Shown: piece after piece, positions 8,830-18,935 of the stretch
How the letters are laid out: each line of letters starts with the position of its first letter
Position numbering within the stretch: the stretch's first letter is position 1
Assembly (NCBI RefSeq): GCF_000425125.1
Contig: NZ_KE384306.1
Span: 583,705 to 647,704 of the forward strand
Direction: 5' to 3'
DNA: 64,000 nt
Source of the DNA: Paenibacillus taiwanensis DSM 18679
GTDB lineage: Bacteria; Bacillota; Bacilli; Paenibacillales; Paenibacillaceae
Program-made: the position numbers and the translations under genes
Notes under the pieces: model-generated
Databases searched by the model: none
What the model was told of the DNA's origin: nothing
What the model saw: the letters and a program-made list of their open reading frames with translations, nothing else

Positions 8830-9828
8830 TCACGTTAACATTTTACGAAACTCGGATGTTAACAGCGGGATGATTTCAAACAAGTCACCAACGATGCCAT
8901 AATCAGCCACTTGAAAAATAGGAGCCTCGGGATCGATGTTAATGGCTACAATTACACGCGATTGGCTCATGCCTGCGAGATGTTGAATCGCACCGCTAAT
9001 CCCACATGCAAAATAAATTTCAGGGGTGACTACTTTCCCTGTCTGGCCTACCTGAAGAGAGTAGTCACAATACCCAGCGTCACAAGCCCCCCGTGACGCC
9101 CCGACAGCACCGTTTAATACAGAAGCCAACTGCTCCAAAGGTTTAAAGCCGTCTGAGCTTTTGACGCCACGCCCGCCTGATATAATGATTTTGGCTTCAG
9201 TCAAGTCGATCGCGCCAGACATGCGCTGGACCACTTCATGCACGACAGAGCGTAATGATGGGGAGGGAGTAGGGAGAAATGTTTGCTTCACATTGGCGAT
9301 ATCCGTAGACACCCTGTCCTCCAGATGGTCAATTGCTTTAAAGTTGTTAGGACGAATCGTAATAATCCAAGGAGTTGCCCGGTCAACAAACCGCCGCGAT
9401 TCGAACGCTTTGCCCGCATACACAGGTCGACGGAAGGTCCAGCCAGCCTCAGAAGCTTCAAAGGAAACGACGTCAGACAATTGCCCGCTTTTTGTATGGG
9501 CCGCCAGCATAGGCGCTAAATCTCTGCCCATCGCTGTATGGCCAAGCAAAATAATATCCGGTGACGCGATATCATTAAACGTACGAACTGCCGCAAAATA
9601 AACTTCAGGCTCATAATATTTATACGATTCATCATCTGCGATGATCAGCTCTTGAATTCCTGTCTGCATGAGTGTGTTGCTGACGGCATCCAATTGATAA
9701 CCGATAAGTAAAGCTACAATTCGATCCCCAGGCGAGTAGAGTAATTCCGCAGCATGAAGTGCTTCGAAGGTTACTTGCCGCAATTGATTACCTCTCATTT
9801 CTGCAATGACTGCTATCGTGCGTCCCAT
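8830..9828 (-). CDS. etfA: Electron transfer flavoprotein, alpha subunit
   Basis: A 332-residue ETF alpha subunit, which with EtfB accepts electrons from acyl-CoA dehydrogenases. The C-terminal FAD domain signature is intact: SGGRGVKSSDGF, then GAVGASRGACDAG, VGQTGKVVTPEIYFACGISG and the terminal AINIDPEAPIFQVADYGIVGD. Length is normal. In the usual GASRAAVDAGY motif this protein has GACDAGYC, an unusual pair of cysteines close to the flavin. It starts 25 bases after etfB, so the two form an operon transcribed away from the oxidoreductase and fad genes. Confidence 0.95.
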   Translation of the reverse strand: MGRTIAVIAEMRGNQLRQVTFEALHAAELLYSPGDRIVALLIGYQLDAVSNTLMQTGIQELIIADDESYKYYEPEVYFAAVRTFNDIASPDIILLGHTAMGRDLAPMLAAHTKSGQLSDVVSFEASEAGWTFRRPVYAGKAFESRRFVDRATPWIITIRPNNFKAIDHLEDRVSTDIANVKQTFLPTPSPSLRSVVHEVVQRMSGAIDLTEAKIIISGGRGVKSSDGFKPLEQLASVLNGAVGASRGACDAGYCDYSLQVGQTGKVVTPEIYFACGISGAIQHLAGMSQSRVIVAINIDPEAPIFQVADYGIVGDLFEIIPLLTSEFRKMLT

Positions 9829-9853
9829 GTGATCGCACTCCTTTCATCTATCG

Positions 9854-10669
9854 TTATCCGATACATTTGGCTTCATCACGCAAACTTCGAATTAACTGTT
9901 CAACCTGCTCAGCAGGACTCCCTGCGAACAGCTTGCCAGACAGACGGGGAGGCGGGAGCTCGATGGAGGTCCGCAGCGTACCGACTGCTTGGGAGAAGTC
10001 AGGGTACAACGTCAGTGCATCAATTTGGGTAAGCGGCTTCTTTTTAGCTTTTATAATGCCTGGGAGTGAAGGATAACGCGGCTCATTTAATCCTTGCTGT
10101 GCTGTAAACAACGCAGGCAGTTTCACTTCAAGACGTTCCGTATCTCCTTCGGCGTCTCGATCGGCTTTTACACGTTGTCCTTCCATTCGTACAAGCTTCG
10201 TAATAGCGGAGACGTGCGGAATGTCCAACAGTACGGACAAACGAATCGCAACTTGAGCGCTGCCTTGATCCACGCTAAAATGGCCTGCTAACAGCAACTG
10301 CGGTGATTGATCTTTAAGCACCGCGTGTAGCAGGCTTGATACGACATGCTCGTCAAGCTGCTCGGCAGCACTATTTTCAACATAAATGAGTATCGCTTCA
10401 TCTGCCCCCATAGCCAAAGCTGTCCGTAACGCCTCCGCACAACGTTCAGGCCCGACAGAAATGACGGTTACTTTTCCCCCATAAGCTTCCTTCCAACGCA
10501 GTGCTTCTTCAACGGCATATTCATCATAAGGATTTATGACCCATTTTACACCGTCTTGACGTACTTGTCCGTTAACTATGCTCACTCTTTCCTCCGTATC
10601 AAATGTTTGCTTCATCAAAACAACAATATCAAGCGGTGAATGAGCTGATTCATTACTTAAAAAAGTCAT
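9854..10669 (-). CDS. etfB: Electron transfer flavoprotein, beta subunit
   Basis: A 271-residue ETF beta subunit (FixA family): IVVLMKQTFDTEE at the N-terminus, INPYDEYAVEEALRWKE, AMGADEAILI, and the AMP-binding stretch around residues 120-140. The segment LPALFTAQQGLNEPRYPSLPG with IIKAKKKPL is the family signature. The ATG at 10669 has a GAGGTG-type site upstream on the minus strand. It is the first gene of etfB-etfA and diverges from the EtfD/FadF-like gene across about 230 bases, so one control region could serve both sides of the electron path from acyl-CoA dehydrogenase to quinone. Confidence 0.95.
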   Translation of the reverse strand: MTFLSNESAHSPLDIVVLMKQTFDTEERVSIVNGQVRQDGVKWVINPYDEYAVEEALRWKEAYGGKVTVISVGPERCAEALRTALAMGADEAILIYVENSAAEQLDEHVVSSLLHAVLKDQSPQLLLAGHFSVDQGSAQVAIRLSVLLDIPHVSAITKLVRMEGQRVKADRDAEGDTERLEVKLPALFTAQQGLNEPRYPSLPGIIKAKKKPLTQIDALTLYPDFSQAVGTLRTSIELPPPRLSGKLFAGSPAEQVEQLIRSLRDEAKCIG

Positions 10670-10901
10670 AACACACCTCGATTCTGCATCATTGGTCTTA
10701 GTACCTTCACTTCATTCATTACTTGTCTATATATATGTGGAAAGGCAACGAACATTTCTTCATCAAGCATTTTTTACGTAATAAGTTCATATCCATCAAC
10801 CATAAGGGCGATTACGAGCTCAGAACGTGTAGCGCCGTAAGTTGTCCTATTAGCACTATGATGATCATAGATTGGCAGAAGAGAAGAAGGGGGAGATGAT
10901 G

Positions 10902-13142
10902 ATGCTTCTGCTGGTCAAATGGATGTTAGGTCTGTTATTGATGTCAGTCGGAATCGCCATGTTTGTACACGTAATAAGGTTGCGCTGGCAATACGTACGA
11001 CTGGGTATGCCTTCTGCTGTTAAGGGAAACGTGAGCGGCAGGGTATGGCAAGCCTTAATAAAAACATTGTCTCAAGGGAAGTTATGGAAAGATTGGCGAA
11101 GCGGTCTGATGCATCTGTTTTTGTTCTATGGATTCCTTCATCTACAGATCGGAGCGGTTGATATTATATGGAAGGGATTAACAGGTCATCATCTGCCACT
11201 GCCACAATATGAGGCGTTTGTTGTGGCACAGGAGTACACGGTTCTCCTTGTGCTTGCCGCAATTTTGTACGCAGGGTACCGCCGTTATGTGGAGCGGCTG
11301 GCGCGACTAAAACGGGGCCTGAAGCCTGCCTGGGTCCTGATCTTTATCGTCTTGCTGATGGCAAGTGTAATTGGAACGATGGTGTTTGAGCGCGCGTTGG
11401 AGGGTGCAACAGATGTGACAGGGTCGTTGACAGCTTGGATAGCTTCCGTAATCGTACATTCATCACTGGTTGTATTGACCATTGGTTATGAAATTTCATG
11501 GTGGCTTCATCTCGTGGTGCTGCTTGTTTTTTTGGTATATGTGCCGCAGTCCAAGCACTTTCATCTAATCGTAGCTCCAATTAATCTGGGTCTCCAACGT
11601 TCGTTGCCTAATATTGGAAAGTTGGAGCCGCTTGATCTGGAGCAGGAGGAAGCGGAAAGCTTTGGTGTTGGTGCTATTGAGCAGTTTAGGCAGGATCAGC
11701 TTGTTGATTTGTATGCCTGTGTAGAATGTGGCCGTTGTACGAACGTATGTCCCGCTGCCAGTACAGGAAAGTGGCTGTCACCAATGCATTTAATTACAAA
11801 GTTACGCGATCACTTAACAGAAAAGGGTGCTGCCGTCACTTCAACTACACCTTGGGTTCCTGCTTTACATGCTGGTGTTATGACACATCGATGGGTAAAT
11901 AGGGGCTCGAATGAAAGTGTAACGCGTGGCCAGTTATCGGATGAATATGCACAGGCTGGGTTGGGGCAAGCAGGTGCTGTTGAATTACAAGGTGGGGCCG
12001 GGAAGTCCGCGGCGTCTATCGCCTATACTTTATCGATTCAGAAACAGCAATGGGTTGGTGAGCGCTCACCAATTACTTCAGTGGAACCGGCTCATGACGC
12101 ACGATCATTGGAATTAATTAGTGATGTAATGTCTGAACAAGAACTGTGGGCTTGCACAACGTGCCGAAATTGCGAAGATCAATGTCCTGTCGGAAATGAG
12201 CACGTGGATAAGATTATCGACATGCGGCGTTACCTTGTGCTGACACGTGGCGAGCTGCCAACGGATGCCCAACGGGCCATGACGAACATTGAACGTCAAG
12301 GCAACCCTTGGGGCATCAATCGGAACGATCGACATCAATGGGCACTGGAATGGGAGCGCAGCAGTGGTCGTCATGTACCCGTAGTAAAGGAAGCAGCGGC
12401 TTACGATTTACTGTTGTTTGTCGGCTCAATGGGGGCGTATGATCGTCGCACCCAACGTGTCATCCGCTCGCTAATTCGGCTCATGGAGGCTGCTGATATT
12501 CGGTACGCAGTGCTTGGCAATGAAGAACGCAGCTCGGGAGATACCGTACGGCGACTAGGCAATGAATTTCTGTATCAGGAACTGGCGCGCGACAATATTG
12601 CCTTGTTCCAGAAATATGACGTCAAGCAAATTGTGACCGCTTGTCCTCATACCTATCACACGATAAAGAAGGAATACGTTGATTTCGGGTTAAGCGCGGA
12701 GATCGAAGTGTACCACCATACCGAATGGTTATGGAAAATGTGGCGTACAGGGCGAATTCAGCTTACACATGCGGTGAAAGAAAAAGTGGTCTGGCACGAT
12801 TCCTGTTATCTGGCTCGGTACAACAACATCGTTGCTGCACCACGCGAATTGGTAAGCGCTATTCCCGAGCTAACACTTGTGGAGATGGAGCGGCACGGCA
12901 AAGATGCGATGTGCTGTGGAGCGGGCGGCGGACGGATGTGGATGGAAGAAACGGAGGGCAAACGGGTGAACGTGACCCGTGTGGAGCAGGCATTACTTAC
13001 GGAGCCGACTGTAATTGGCAGCGCATGCCCGTATTGTTTGACGATGATGGAGGACGGTACAAAAAGCCTAGAGCGTGATGAGATACGATCTTATGACATA
13101 GCGGAACTGGTAGCGATGTCTGTCCTTGGCGAACGTGAGTAA
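10902..13142 (+). CDS. fadF: Membrane Fe-S oxidoreductase, EtfD/FadF type
   Basis: A protein of about 746 residues: an N-terminal membrane part with five or six hydrophobic helices (NarI-like, residues ~1-210), two 4Fe-4S motifs (C273-x2-C276-x2-C279-x3-C283 and C418-x2-C421-x2-C424-x3-C428) and C-terminal CCG-type repeats (TACPH...; C671-C672-GAGGGRMWMEE). This matches Bacillus FadF (YwjF) and mycobacterial EtfD, thought to pass electrons from ETF to menaquinone. The divergent etfBA and following fad genes support that role. I prefer the ATG at 10902 (GGGGG eight bases upstream); ATGs at 10896 and 10899 and a TTG at 10872 are in frame. Confidence 0.9.
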   Translation: MLLLVKWMLGLLLMSVGIAMFVHVIRLRWQYVRLGMPSAVKGNVSGRVWQALIKTLSQGKLWKDWRSGLMHLFLFYGFLHLQIGAVDIIWKGLTGHHLPLPQYEAFVVAQEYTVLLVLAAILYAGYRRYVERLARLKRGLKPAWVLIFIVLLMASVIGTMVFERALEGATDVTGSLTAWIASVIVHSSLVVLTIGYEISWWLHLVVLLVFLVYVPQSKHFHLIVAPINLGLQRSLPNIGKLEPLDLEQEEAESFGVGAIEQFRQDQLVDLYACVECGRCTNVCPAASTGKWLSPMHLITKLRDHLTEKGAAVTSTTPWVPALHAGVMTHRWVNRGSNESVTRGQLSDEYAQAGLGQAGAVELQGGAGKSAASIAYTLSIQKQQWVGERSPITSVEPAHDARSLELISDVMSEQELWACTTCRNCEDQCPVGNEHVDKIIDMRRYLVLTRGELPTDAQRAMTNIERQGNPWGINRNDRHQWALEWERSSGRHVPVVKEAAAYDLLLFVGSMGAYDRRTQRVIRSLIRLMEAADIRYAVLGNEERSSGDTVRRLGNEFLYQELARDNIALFQKYDVKQIVTACPHTYHTIKKEYVDFGLSAEIEVYHHTEWLWKMWRTGRIQLTHAVKEKVVWHDSCYLARYNNIVAAPRELVSAIPELTLVEMERHGKDAMCCGAGGGRMWMEETEGKRVNVTRVEQALLTEPTVIGSACPYCLTMMEDGTKSLERDEIRSYDIAELVAMSVLGERE

Positions 13143-13390
13143 CGTTTGACACGACTACGACTAGATAGAGTTGGTTATTACAGTTCCATTCTTATTACGC
13201 TAGCCTGTAAGGCTGTACGATACGATCACACTCGACATGAAGCTCCACCATGATAAGCATAACACAAGTTGTTTTCCAATATAGCAGTAATAAGGCTTTA
13301 AACGTGGTCAGGGATAACTAACGAATGAATCAAGCAAGAGCAGCCAGCTCAACGAACGATTGATTTTTAGAACGTAAAGGAGTGAACGAT

Positions 13391-15793
13391 GTGGCGTTAA
13401 AACGATGGAATGAGGTGCGTACCGCCGCGGTAATCGGATCAGGAGTTATGGGGGCTGCGATCGCCGCACATTTGGCGAATGCAGGCATACGATGTTTACT
13501 GCTTGATGTCGTGCCAAACTCCATAACCGTCGAAGAAGAATTAAAAGGACTCACTCTAACAGATAAGGCTGTACGTAATCGCTTAGCCGCACAGGGGATA
13601 CGGCGACTGAAGCAAACGAAGCCATCACCTTTGTATATGGAAGCGTTTGCGGATCGGATTACAGCAGGCAACACCGAGGATGATATGACTCGTTTACGAA
13701 GCGTAGACTGGATTATCGAAGCGGTAACGGAACGTCTGGATATTAAACGTGTCGTATGGGATGAAATCGAGGCGCATTGGACGCCGGGCACACTTGTCAG
13801 CTCAAATACTTCTGGTATTTCGTTGACTGCAATTGCTCAGGGTCGCGCTCAGGCGTTTAAGGAATCGTTTGTAGGCACTCATTTTTTTAATCCACCACGA
13901 TATATGCACTTGGTTGAAGTCATACCGACAGTGGATAGTGCTCATGACACAGTGGAGCAGGCACGTGAATGGTGCGAGCGCAGACTCGGCAAGGGAGTCG
14001 TTATCGCTAAAGACACGCCTAACTTTATCGCCAACCGTATTGGGACCTACAGCCTTGTAACTACACTTCAAGAAATGGAACGTGCAGGCTTAACGATCGA
14101 GGAAGTTGATGCGATAACGGGACCAGCGATGGGCAGGCCCAAAAGTGCAACCTTCCGCACGCTCGACCTTGTCGGACTGGATACGTTTATGCACGTAGTT
14201 GGTAACTTGACAGAACATGCGCCAACTGAAGCTGAACGTCAATTGTTCAGGCTGCCGAACTGGTACCACAAGCTGGTAGAACAAGGTCATATCGGAGAGA
14301 AGGCAGGTCAAGGCTTTTATAAAAAAGAAGGCAAGGGCCGCATTACAGCACTTCGCTTCGATACGATGCAGTATGTAGACAGACAGCCTGTTCAAGCGGC
14401 TTCGCTTGAAGCTGTAAAGCGGGCTAAAGGAACAGGGAACAAGCTGCACGCCCTGCTAAATGCCAAAGATAAACACGGCACTTTTGCCTGGGATACGACC
14501 AAACAGATGTTGGCTTATTCGGCTTCGCTAGTTGGTGTTATCGCAGATGATATTCAAGATATTGATCAAGCGATGCGCTGGGGCTTTAATTGGCAGCTGG
14601 GTCCATTTGAAATGTGGGATGCGATTGGTGTCAAGGAATCAACGGCTCGGATGCAGGCCGAGGGGATAGACGTACCTGCTTGGGTGCTGGAGTGGTTGGC
14701 GGCAGGGCACGACACCTTTTACAGGAAGCAAGCGAATGGGGGGATATCATATGCCCATCTTGGTACTTATCGCGACGTCGTAACTTCCCCTCAACATATT
14801 TCGCTGCGTGAGCTTAAAGAAGCTGGCGCAACCATTGAAAGCAATGCGGGCGCTAGTCTGATCGACCTTGGTGACGGCGTAGCTTGCTTAGAATTTCATT
14901 CACCGAACAATGCAATCGGTGGAGATATTTTATCGATGATTCAACGCAGCGTAGCGCTTGTGGAGCAGCAATATCGAGGCTTAGTGGTGGCGAACGAAGG
15001 CAAGCATTTTTGTGTCGGCGCTAACATTATGCAGCTGCTAGCTGAGGCCCAAGCGGAAGAATGGGAAGAAATTGACGACATTATTAAGCATTTTCAGCAG
15101 TCGATGCTGCGGCTGAAACGATTGCAGAAGCCAGTCGTAGCTGCCCCACACCAGATGACGCTTGGCGGTGGTGTCGAAGCGTGCTTGCCGGCTGACGTTA
15201 TTCTATTTAGCGCGGAAACCTACTATGGCCTAGTGGAGACAGGGGTCGGTTTAATTCCGGCAGGCGGCGGCTGTAAAGAGTTGCTACAGCAGCTCTCGGC
15301 CAAGTTTTCTCATGCGGATGATGATCTGACGCCGCATGTGCTGCGAATATTTGAGACGATAGCAATGGCTAAAGTGTCCACAAGCGGCTTTGACACAGAA
15401 AGGCTTGGCTATAGAAGACCAAAAGATGAGGTGTTAATCGACAGTAAGCGCCGTATTTATGAAGCTAAACAAATGGTGCTTGCCTTGGATGCCGCTGGAT
15501 TTAGCAGTGAGCCTTCATCCGTTATTCGAGTGGCTGGCAGAGAAGCCAAAGCTGCAATGAAGCTGGCTATCCAAGGCATGCGTGAAGGTGGATACATAAG
15601 TGAGCATGATGCGCTGATCGCGAATAAACTTGCTCATATACTGGCAGGTGGCGACGTGCCGAGCGGTGCACTTGTGTCGGAGCAATATGTGCTCGATTTG
15701 GAGCGGGAAGCATTTTTGTCGTTATGCGGTGAACAGAAGACACAGCAGCGAATGGAGCATATGCTGCGTACCGGTAAGCCATTACGCAATTGA
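13391..15793 (+). CDS. fadN: 3-hydroxyacyl-CoA dehydrogenase / enoyl-CoA hydratase
   Basis: An 800-residue FadN-type multifunctional beta-oxidation enzyme. The N-terminal NAD-binding fold shows AAVIGSGVMGAAIAAHLANAG, followed by the dehydrogenase C-terminal domains (HFFNPPRYMHLVE, KDTPNFIANRIG, GRPKSATFRTLDLVGLD). The C-terminal third is crotonase-like (GKHFCVGANI, and LGGGVEACLPAD for the oxyanion site). It oxidises 3-hydroxyacyl-CoA and hydrates enoyl-CoA. AAAGGAG at 13376-13382 sits eight bases before the GTG at 13391; the earlier GTG at 13382 overlaps this site and is unlikely. It leads the run fadN-fadA-fadE in the B. subtilis order. Confidence 0.95.
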   Translation: MALKRWNEVRTAAVIGSGVMGAAIAAHLANAGIRCLLLDVVPNSITVEEELKGLTLTDKAVRNRLAAQGIRRLKQTKPSPLYMEAFADRITAGNTEDDMTRLRSVDWIIEAVTERLDIKRVVWDEIEAHWTPGTLVSSNTSGISLTAIAQGRAQAFKESFVGTHFFNPPRYMHLVEVIPTVDSAHDTVEQAREWCERRLGKGVVIAKDTPNFIANRIGTYSLVTTLQEMERAGLTIEEVDAITGPAMGRPKSATFRTLDLVGLDTFMHVVGNLTEHAPTEAERQLFRLPNWYHKLVEQGHIGEKAGQGFYKKEGKGRITALRFDTMQYVDRQPVQAASLEAVKRAKGTGNKLHALLNAKDKHGTFAWDTTKQMLAYSASLVGVIADDIQDIDQAMRWGFNWQLGPFEMWDAIGVKESTARMQAEGIDVPAWVLEWLAAGHDTFYRKQANGGISYAHLGTYRDVVTSPQHISLRELKEAGATIESNAGASLIDLGDGVACLEFHSPNNAIGGDILSMIQRSVALVEQQYRGLVVANEGKHFCVGANIMQLLAEAQAEEWEEIDDIIKHFQQSMLRLKRLQKPVVAAPHQMTLGGGVEACLPADVILFSAETYYGLVETGVGLIPAGGGCKELLQQLSAKFSHADDDLTPHVLRIFETIAMAKVSTSGFDTERLGYRRPKDEVLIDSKRRIYEAKQMVLALDAAGFSSEPSSVIRVAGREAKAAMKLAIQGMREGGYISEHDALIANKLAHILAGGDVPSGALVSEQYVLDLEREAFLSLCGEQKTQQRMEHMLRTGKPLRN

Positions 15794-15811
15794 TGGAAGG
15801 AGAAAGAAAAG

Positions 15812-17062
15812 ATGAGGAAGCCATCTTCAGGCACAAGAACATCGATACCGACGCATCGTGAAGCGGTGATCGTAGCTGTGGCACGAACAGCTGTTGGCAA
15901 AGCAAAGCGTGGAGCGCTCGCTGAAACACGCGCAGAGGATATGGGGCGAGCTGTGATTGAAGCTGTACTGGAGCGGGCGTCTGGAGTAAGTCGCGAAGAT
16001 ATTGACGACGTCATCCTTGGCTGTGCAATGCCTGAGGGCGAGCAGGGGCTCAACGTTGCACGCATTATTGCGTTGTATGCCGGCCTGCCTTCATCCGTGC
16101 CTGCGGTGACGGTAAACCGCTTTTGTTCATCAGGGCTGCAGGCGATCGCTTACGCAGCTGAACAAATTCAATCCGGAAGTTCAGATATTGTTATTGCCGG
16201 TGGGGTAGAGAGCATGTCGCACGTGCCTATGACCGGCTTCAAACTTGCGCCGCATCCGCGAATTGCAGATGAGATGCCGGAAGTATACATCGGCATGGGC
16301 CATACGGCGGAGCGAGTTGCCGCTCTATATGGCATTAGCCGCGAGCAGCAGGACGCCTTCGCCTTGAACAGCCATCGCAAAGCAGCAGCAGCGCAAGCCG
16401 CTGGTCTGTTCAACGATGAGATCGTGCCTGTTCAGTCCCTTCATTCTAAGGAATCGCCGAGTGGCCATTACACGCTTCATTATAAGCCTTTCGAGCATGA
16501 CGAATGTGTTCGCTCAGATACGAGCATGGAAGCTCTTTCGCGGCTGAAGCCTTCGTTTGCAGCCAAGGGAACGGTGACAGCAGGCAATTCATCACCAGTA
16601 AGCGATGGTGCCGCAGCTGTGCTGGTCATGAGCCGTGAACGCGCCGAGGCGCTTGGCTTGGAGCCGCTTGCGACGTATCGAGGCTTCACGGTAGCGGGAG
16701 TGGCTCCTGAAGTAATGGGAATCGGCCCCGTGGAAGCGATCCCGAAGCTGCTGCGACAAGTAGGTCTCGACAAGAAAGATATTCAGCAATATGAAATAAA
16801 CGAAGCGTTCGCGGCGCAATGTCTGGCCATTATAAAGCAGCTAGAGCTGGATGAGGCGCAAATTAATGTAAATGGCGGTGCAATCGCACTGGGACACCCA
16901 CTTGGTTGTACAGGAGCTAAGCTGACGACGAGCTTGGTGCAGGATTTACGTCGAAAAGGAGGCGGATTCGGTATTGTATCGATGTGCATCGGCGGGGGTA
17001 TGGGCGCGGCGGGTCTGTTCGAGGTTCATGCGCCAAAAGCATCAGCAGAGGAGAGAGAATGA
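15812..17062 (+). CDS. fadA: Acetyl-CoA acyltransferase (3-ketoacyl-CoA thiolase)
   Basis: A 416-residue thiolase closing the beta-oxidation cycle by releasing acetyl-CoA. The nucleophile is C105 in [45 protein letters not shown] and [13 protein letters not shown] are all present. It has about 18 extra N-terminal residues compared with typical thiolases, which begin at the equivalent of [10 protein letters not shown]; the ATG is nevertheless supported by GAAGGAGAAAGAAAAG. It begins 18 bases after fadN. Confidence 0.95.
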   Translation: MRKPSSGTRTSIPTHREAVIVAVARTAVGKAKRGALAETRAEDMGRAVIEAVLERASGVSREDIDDVILGCAMPEGEQGLNVARIIALYAGLPSSVPAVTVNRFCSSGLQAIAYAAEQIQSGSSDIVIAGGVESMSHVPMTGFKLAPHPRIADEMPEVYIGMGHTAERVAALYGISREQQDAFALNSHRKAAAAQAAGLFNDEIVPVQSLHSKESPSGHYTLHYKPFEHDECVRSDTSMEALSRLKPSFAAKGTVTAGNSSPVSDGAAAVLVMSRERAEALGLEPLATYRGFTVAGVAPEVMGIGPVEAIPKLLRQVGLDKKDIQQYEINEAFAAQCLAIIKQLELDEAQINVNGGAIALGHPLGCTGAKLTTSLVQDLRRKGGGFGIVSMCIGGGMGAAGLFEVHAPKASAEERE

Positions 17063-17063
17063 A

Positions 17064-18863
17064 ATGGAAGCAAAACAAGAAATTTCAAAACCTGTGGGCG
17101 GCGGTTTCTTGCTGTCGGATTCTGTACCTGATCAAATTATGACACCAGAAGATTTTACCGAGGAGCAGCGCATGTTTGCGGATACAACCCAAGCCTTTGT
17201 GGAAGGGGATGTTCTTCCGAACGACGAGCGATTAGAAAAGCTGGATTATGAGCTGACAGTTGAGTTGATGCGCAAGGCAGGTGAATTGGGGCTGCTGGCA
17301 GCAGATGTGCCAGAGGCTTACGGTGGTTTAGGTCTTGATAAAGTTAGCTCTACGATTATTAATGAGACGCTGGCGCAATCCTCCTCATTTGCGCTTTCGA
17401 TCGGTGCGCATGTAGGCATTGGCACGCTGCCTATCGTATTTTTTGGCTCGGAGGTACAAAAGAAAAGGTATTTACCTGAACTGGCATCAGGCGCCAAAAT
17501 CGCCGCTTACTGCCTCACAGAGCCAGCATCCGGATCAGATGCACTAGGCGCGCGCACGACGGCGAAATTGTCGAAGGACGGCAAGCACTATGTGCTGAAC
17601 GGCTCCAAAATTTATATTACGAATGCAGGCTTTGCGGACTTGTTTATCGTCTATGCCAAAGTAGACGGCACTCAATTCACGGCCTTTATTGTGGAAAGAG
17701 AGTTTGCTGGCTTTACGATTGGTCCCGAAGAGAAAAAGATGGGGATTAAAGGCTCCTCCACATGCCCGTTATATTTTGATAACATGCCTGTCCCAGTTGA
17801 GAATGTGCTTGGTGAGATCGGCAAAGGTCATTTAATTGCTTTTAACATTTTAAATATCGGCAGATTTAAGTTGGGGGCAGGTTGTCTTGGAGCTGCAAAG
17901 GAGTCGATTCGGTTGGCGTCGTCGTACGCCAATGTGCGGACCCAATTCGGAAAGCCAATTAGCCATTTTTCGCTTATTCGCCAAAAGCTGGCGGATATGA
18001 ATACGATTACGTATGTACTGGAAAGTATGGTTTACCGTACTTCCGGTTACATCGACGGGATGTTAAGTGGTATGGATCATCAAAGCGCAGACGCAGGCAA
18101 AGCATCCGCCAAGGCGATTGCAGAATATGCGCTCGAGTGCTCCATCAATAAAATATTTGCTAGCGAGGCGCTCCAATTCGTCGCAGATGAAGCGGTGCAA
18201 ATTCACGGGGGGTATGGGTATACGCAGGAGTACAAGGTCGAACGTATATATCGTGACGCACGTATTAACCGCATATTTGAAGGGACTAACGAGATCAATC
18301 GCTTACTCATACCTGGGACACTGCTCAAAAAAGCGATGAAAGGTGAGCTGCCTCTCATAGCACGCTTGGAATCGTTGCAGCAGGAATTGCTTGCCCCACT
18401 CCCGCCAACAACGCCAATTCATGATTCCTTGTCCGAGCAGAGTGAATTGCTGTCACGGTTAAAAACGTTATTTTTATTTGTTGGCGGAAGTGCTGTTCAG
18501 AAATTTGGTCAAAGTATAGATGAAGAGCAGGAGGTGCTGGCACATTTATCGGATTTGATTATATCGATTTATGCTGCTGAGAGTGCCTTGCTGCGTGCTG
18601 CGAAGCTCGCTGAACGCGGCGGGGAAGAAAAGTCCGCGTTAGCTGCTGCAATGACGTTAATTTATTTGCGCAACAGTGTCACTGCCGCGGAAGGTATTGC
18701 GAAAGAATTGCTCGCCTATATTTCGACGGGGGATACGTTAAAGACACAGCTCTCCATTTTGAAAAAATTAGTTCGCACCTCATCCACCTCCTTAATTCCA
18801 CTAAAGAGAGCTATTGCCAGCCAAGTCGTTACGCAAGAAGGATATGTCACTGTCGCTACGTAG
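17064..18863 (+). CDS. fadE: Acyl-CoA dehydrogenase, FadE type
   Basis: A 599-residue acyl-CoA dehydrogenase with the C-terminal extension of about 190 residues typical of Bacillus FadE. Visible parts are the N-terminal helical domain, the flavin-binding CLTEPASGSDALGARTTA, and IFEGTNEINRLL, which includes the catalytic-base region. It introduces the trans-2 double bond and gives electrons to EtfAB. The true start is the ATG at 17064 just after the fadA stop, with GAGGAGAGAG upstream, although the frame opens earlier. Tight spacing indicates coupling with fadA. Confidence 0.95.
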   Translation: MEAKQEISKPVGGGFLLSDSVPDQIMTPEDFTEEQRMFADTTQAFVEGDVLPNDERLEKLDYELTVELMRKAGELGLLAADVPEAYGGLGLDKVSSTIINETLAQSSSFALSIGAHVGIGTLPIVFFGSEVQKKRYLPELASGAKIAAYCLTEPASGSDALGARTTAKLSKDGKHYVLNGSKIYITNAGFADLFIVYAKVDGTQFTAFIVEREFAGFTIGPEEKKMGIKGSSTCPLYFDNMPVPVENVLGEIGKGHLIAFNILNIGRFKLGAGCLGAAKESIRLASSYANVRTQFGKPISHFSLIRQKLADMNTITYVLESMVYRTSGYIDGMLSGMDHQSADAGKASAKAIAEYALECSINKIFASEALQFVADEAVQIHGGYGYTQEYKVERIYRDARINRIFEGTNEINRLLIPGTLLKKAMKGELPLIARLESLQQELLAPLPPTTPIHDSLSEQSELLSRLKTLFLFVGGSAVQKFGQSIDEEQEVLAHLSDLIISIYAAESALLRAAKLAERGGEEKSALAAAMTLIYLRNSVTAAEGIAKELLAYISTGDTLKTQLSILKKLVRTSSTSLIPLKRAIASQVVTQEGYVTVAT

Positions 18864-18935
18864 TCTATCGCGACTGTACTGTACAGCAAAGAATGACAAT
18901 GGCCGCTCGTTCGCGGCAGGAAGGAGTGGATAGTC

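Noticed and set aside
10620..10720. FadR-like sites (TGAATGA near 10635 and TTCATTCATT near 10711) by the etfB promoter
   Set aside because: The half-sites are present, but the spacing and second arm do not match the TGAATGANTANTCATTCA consensus.
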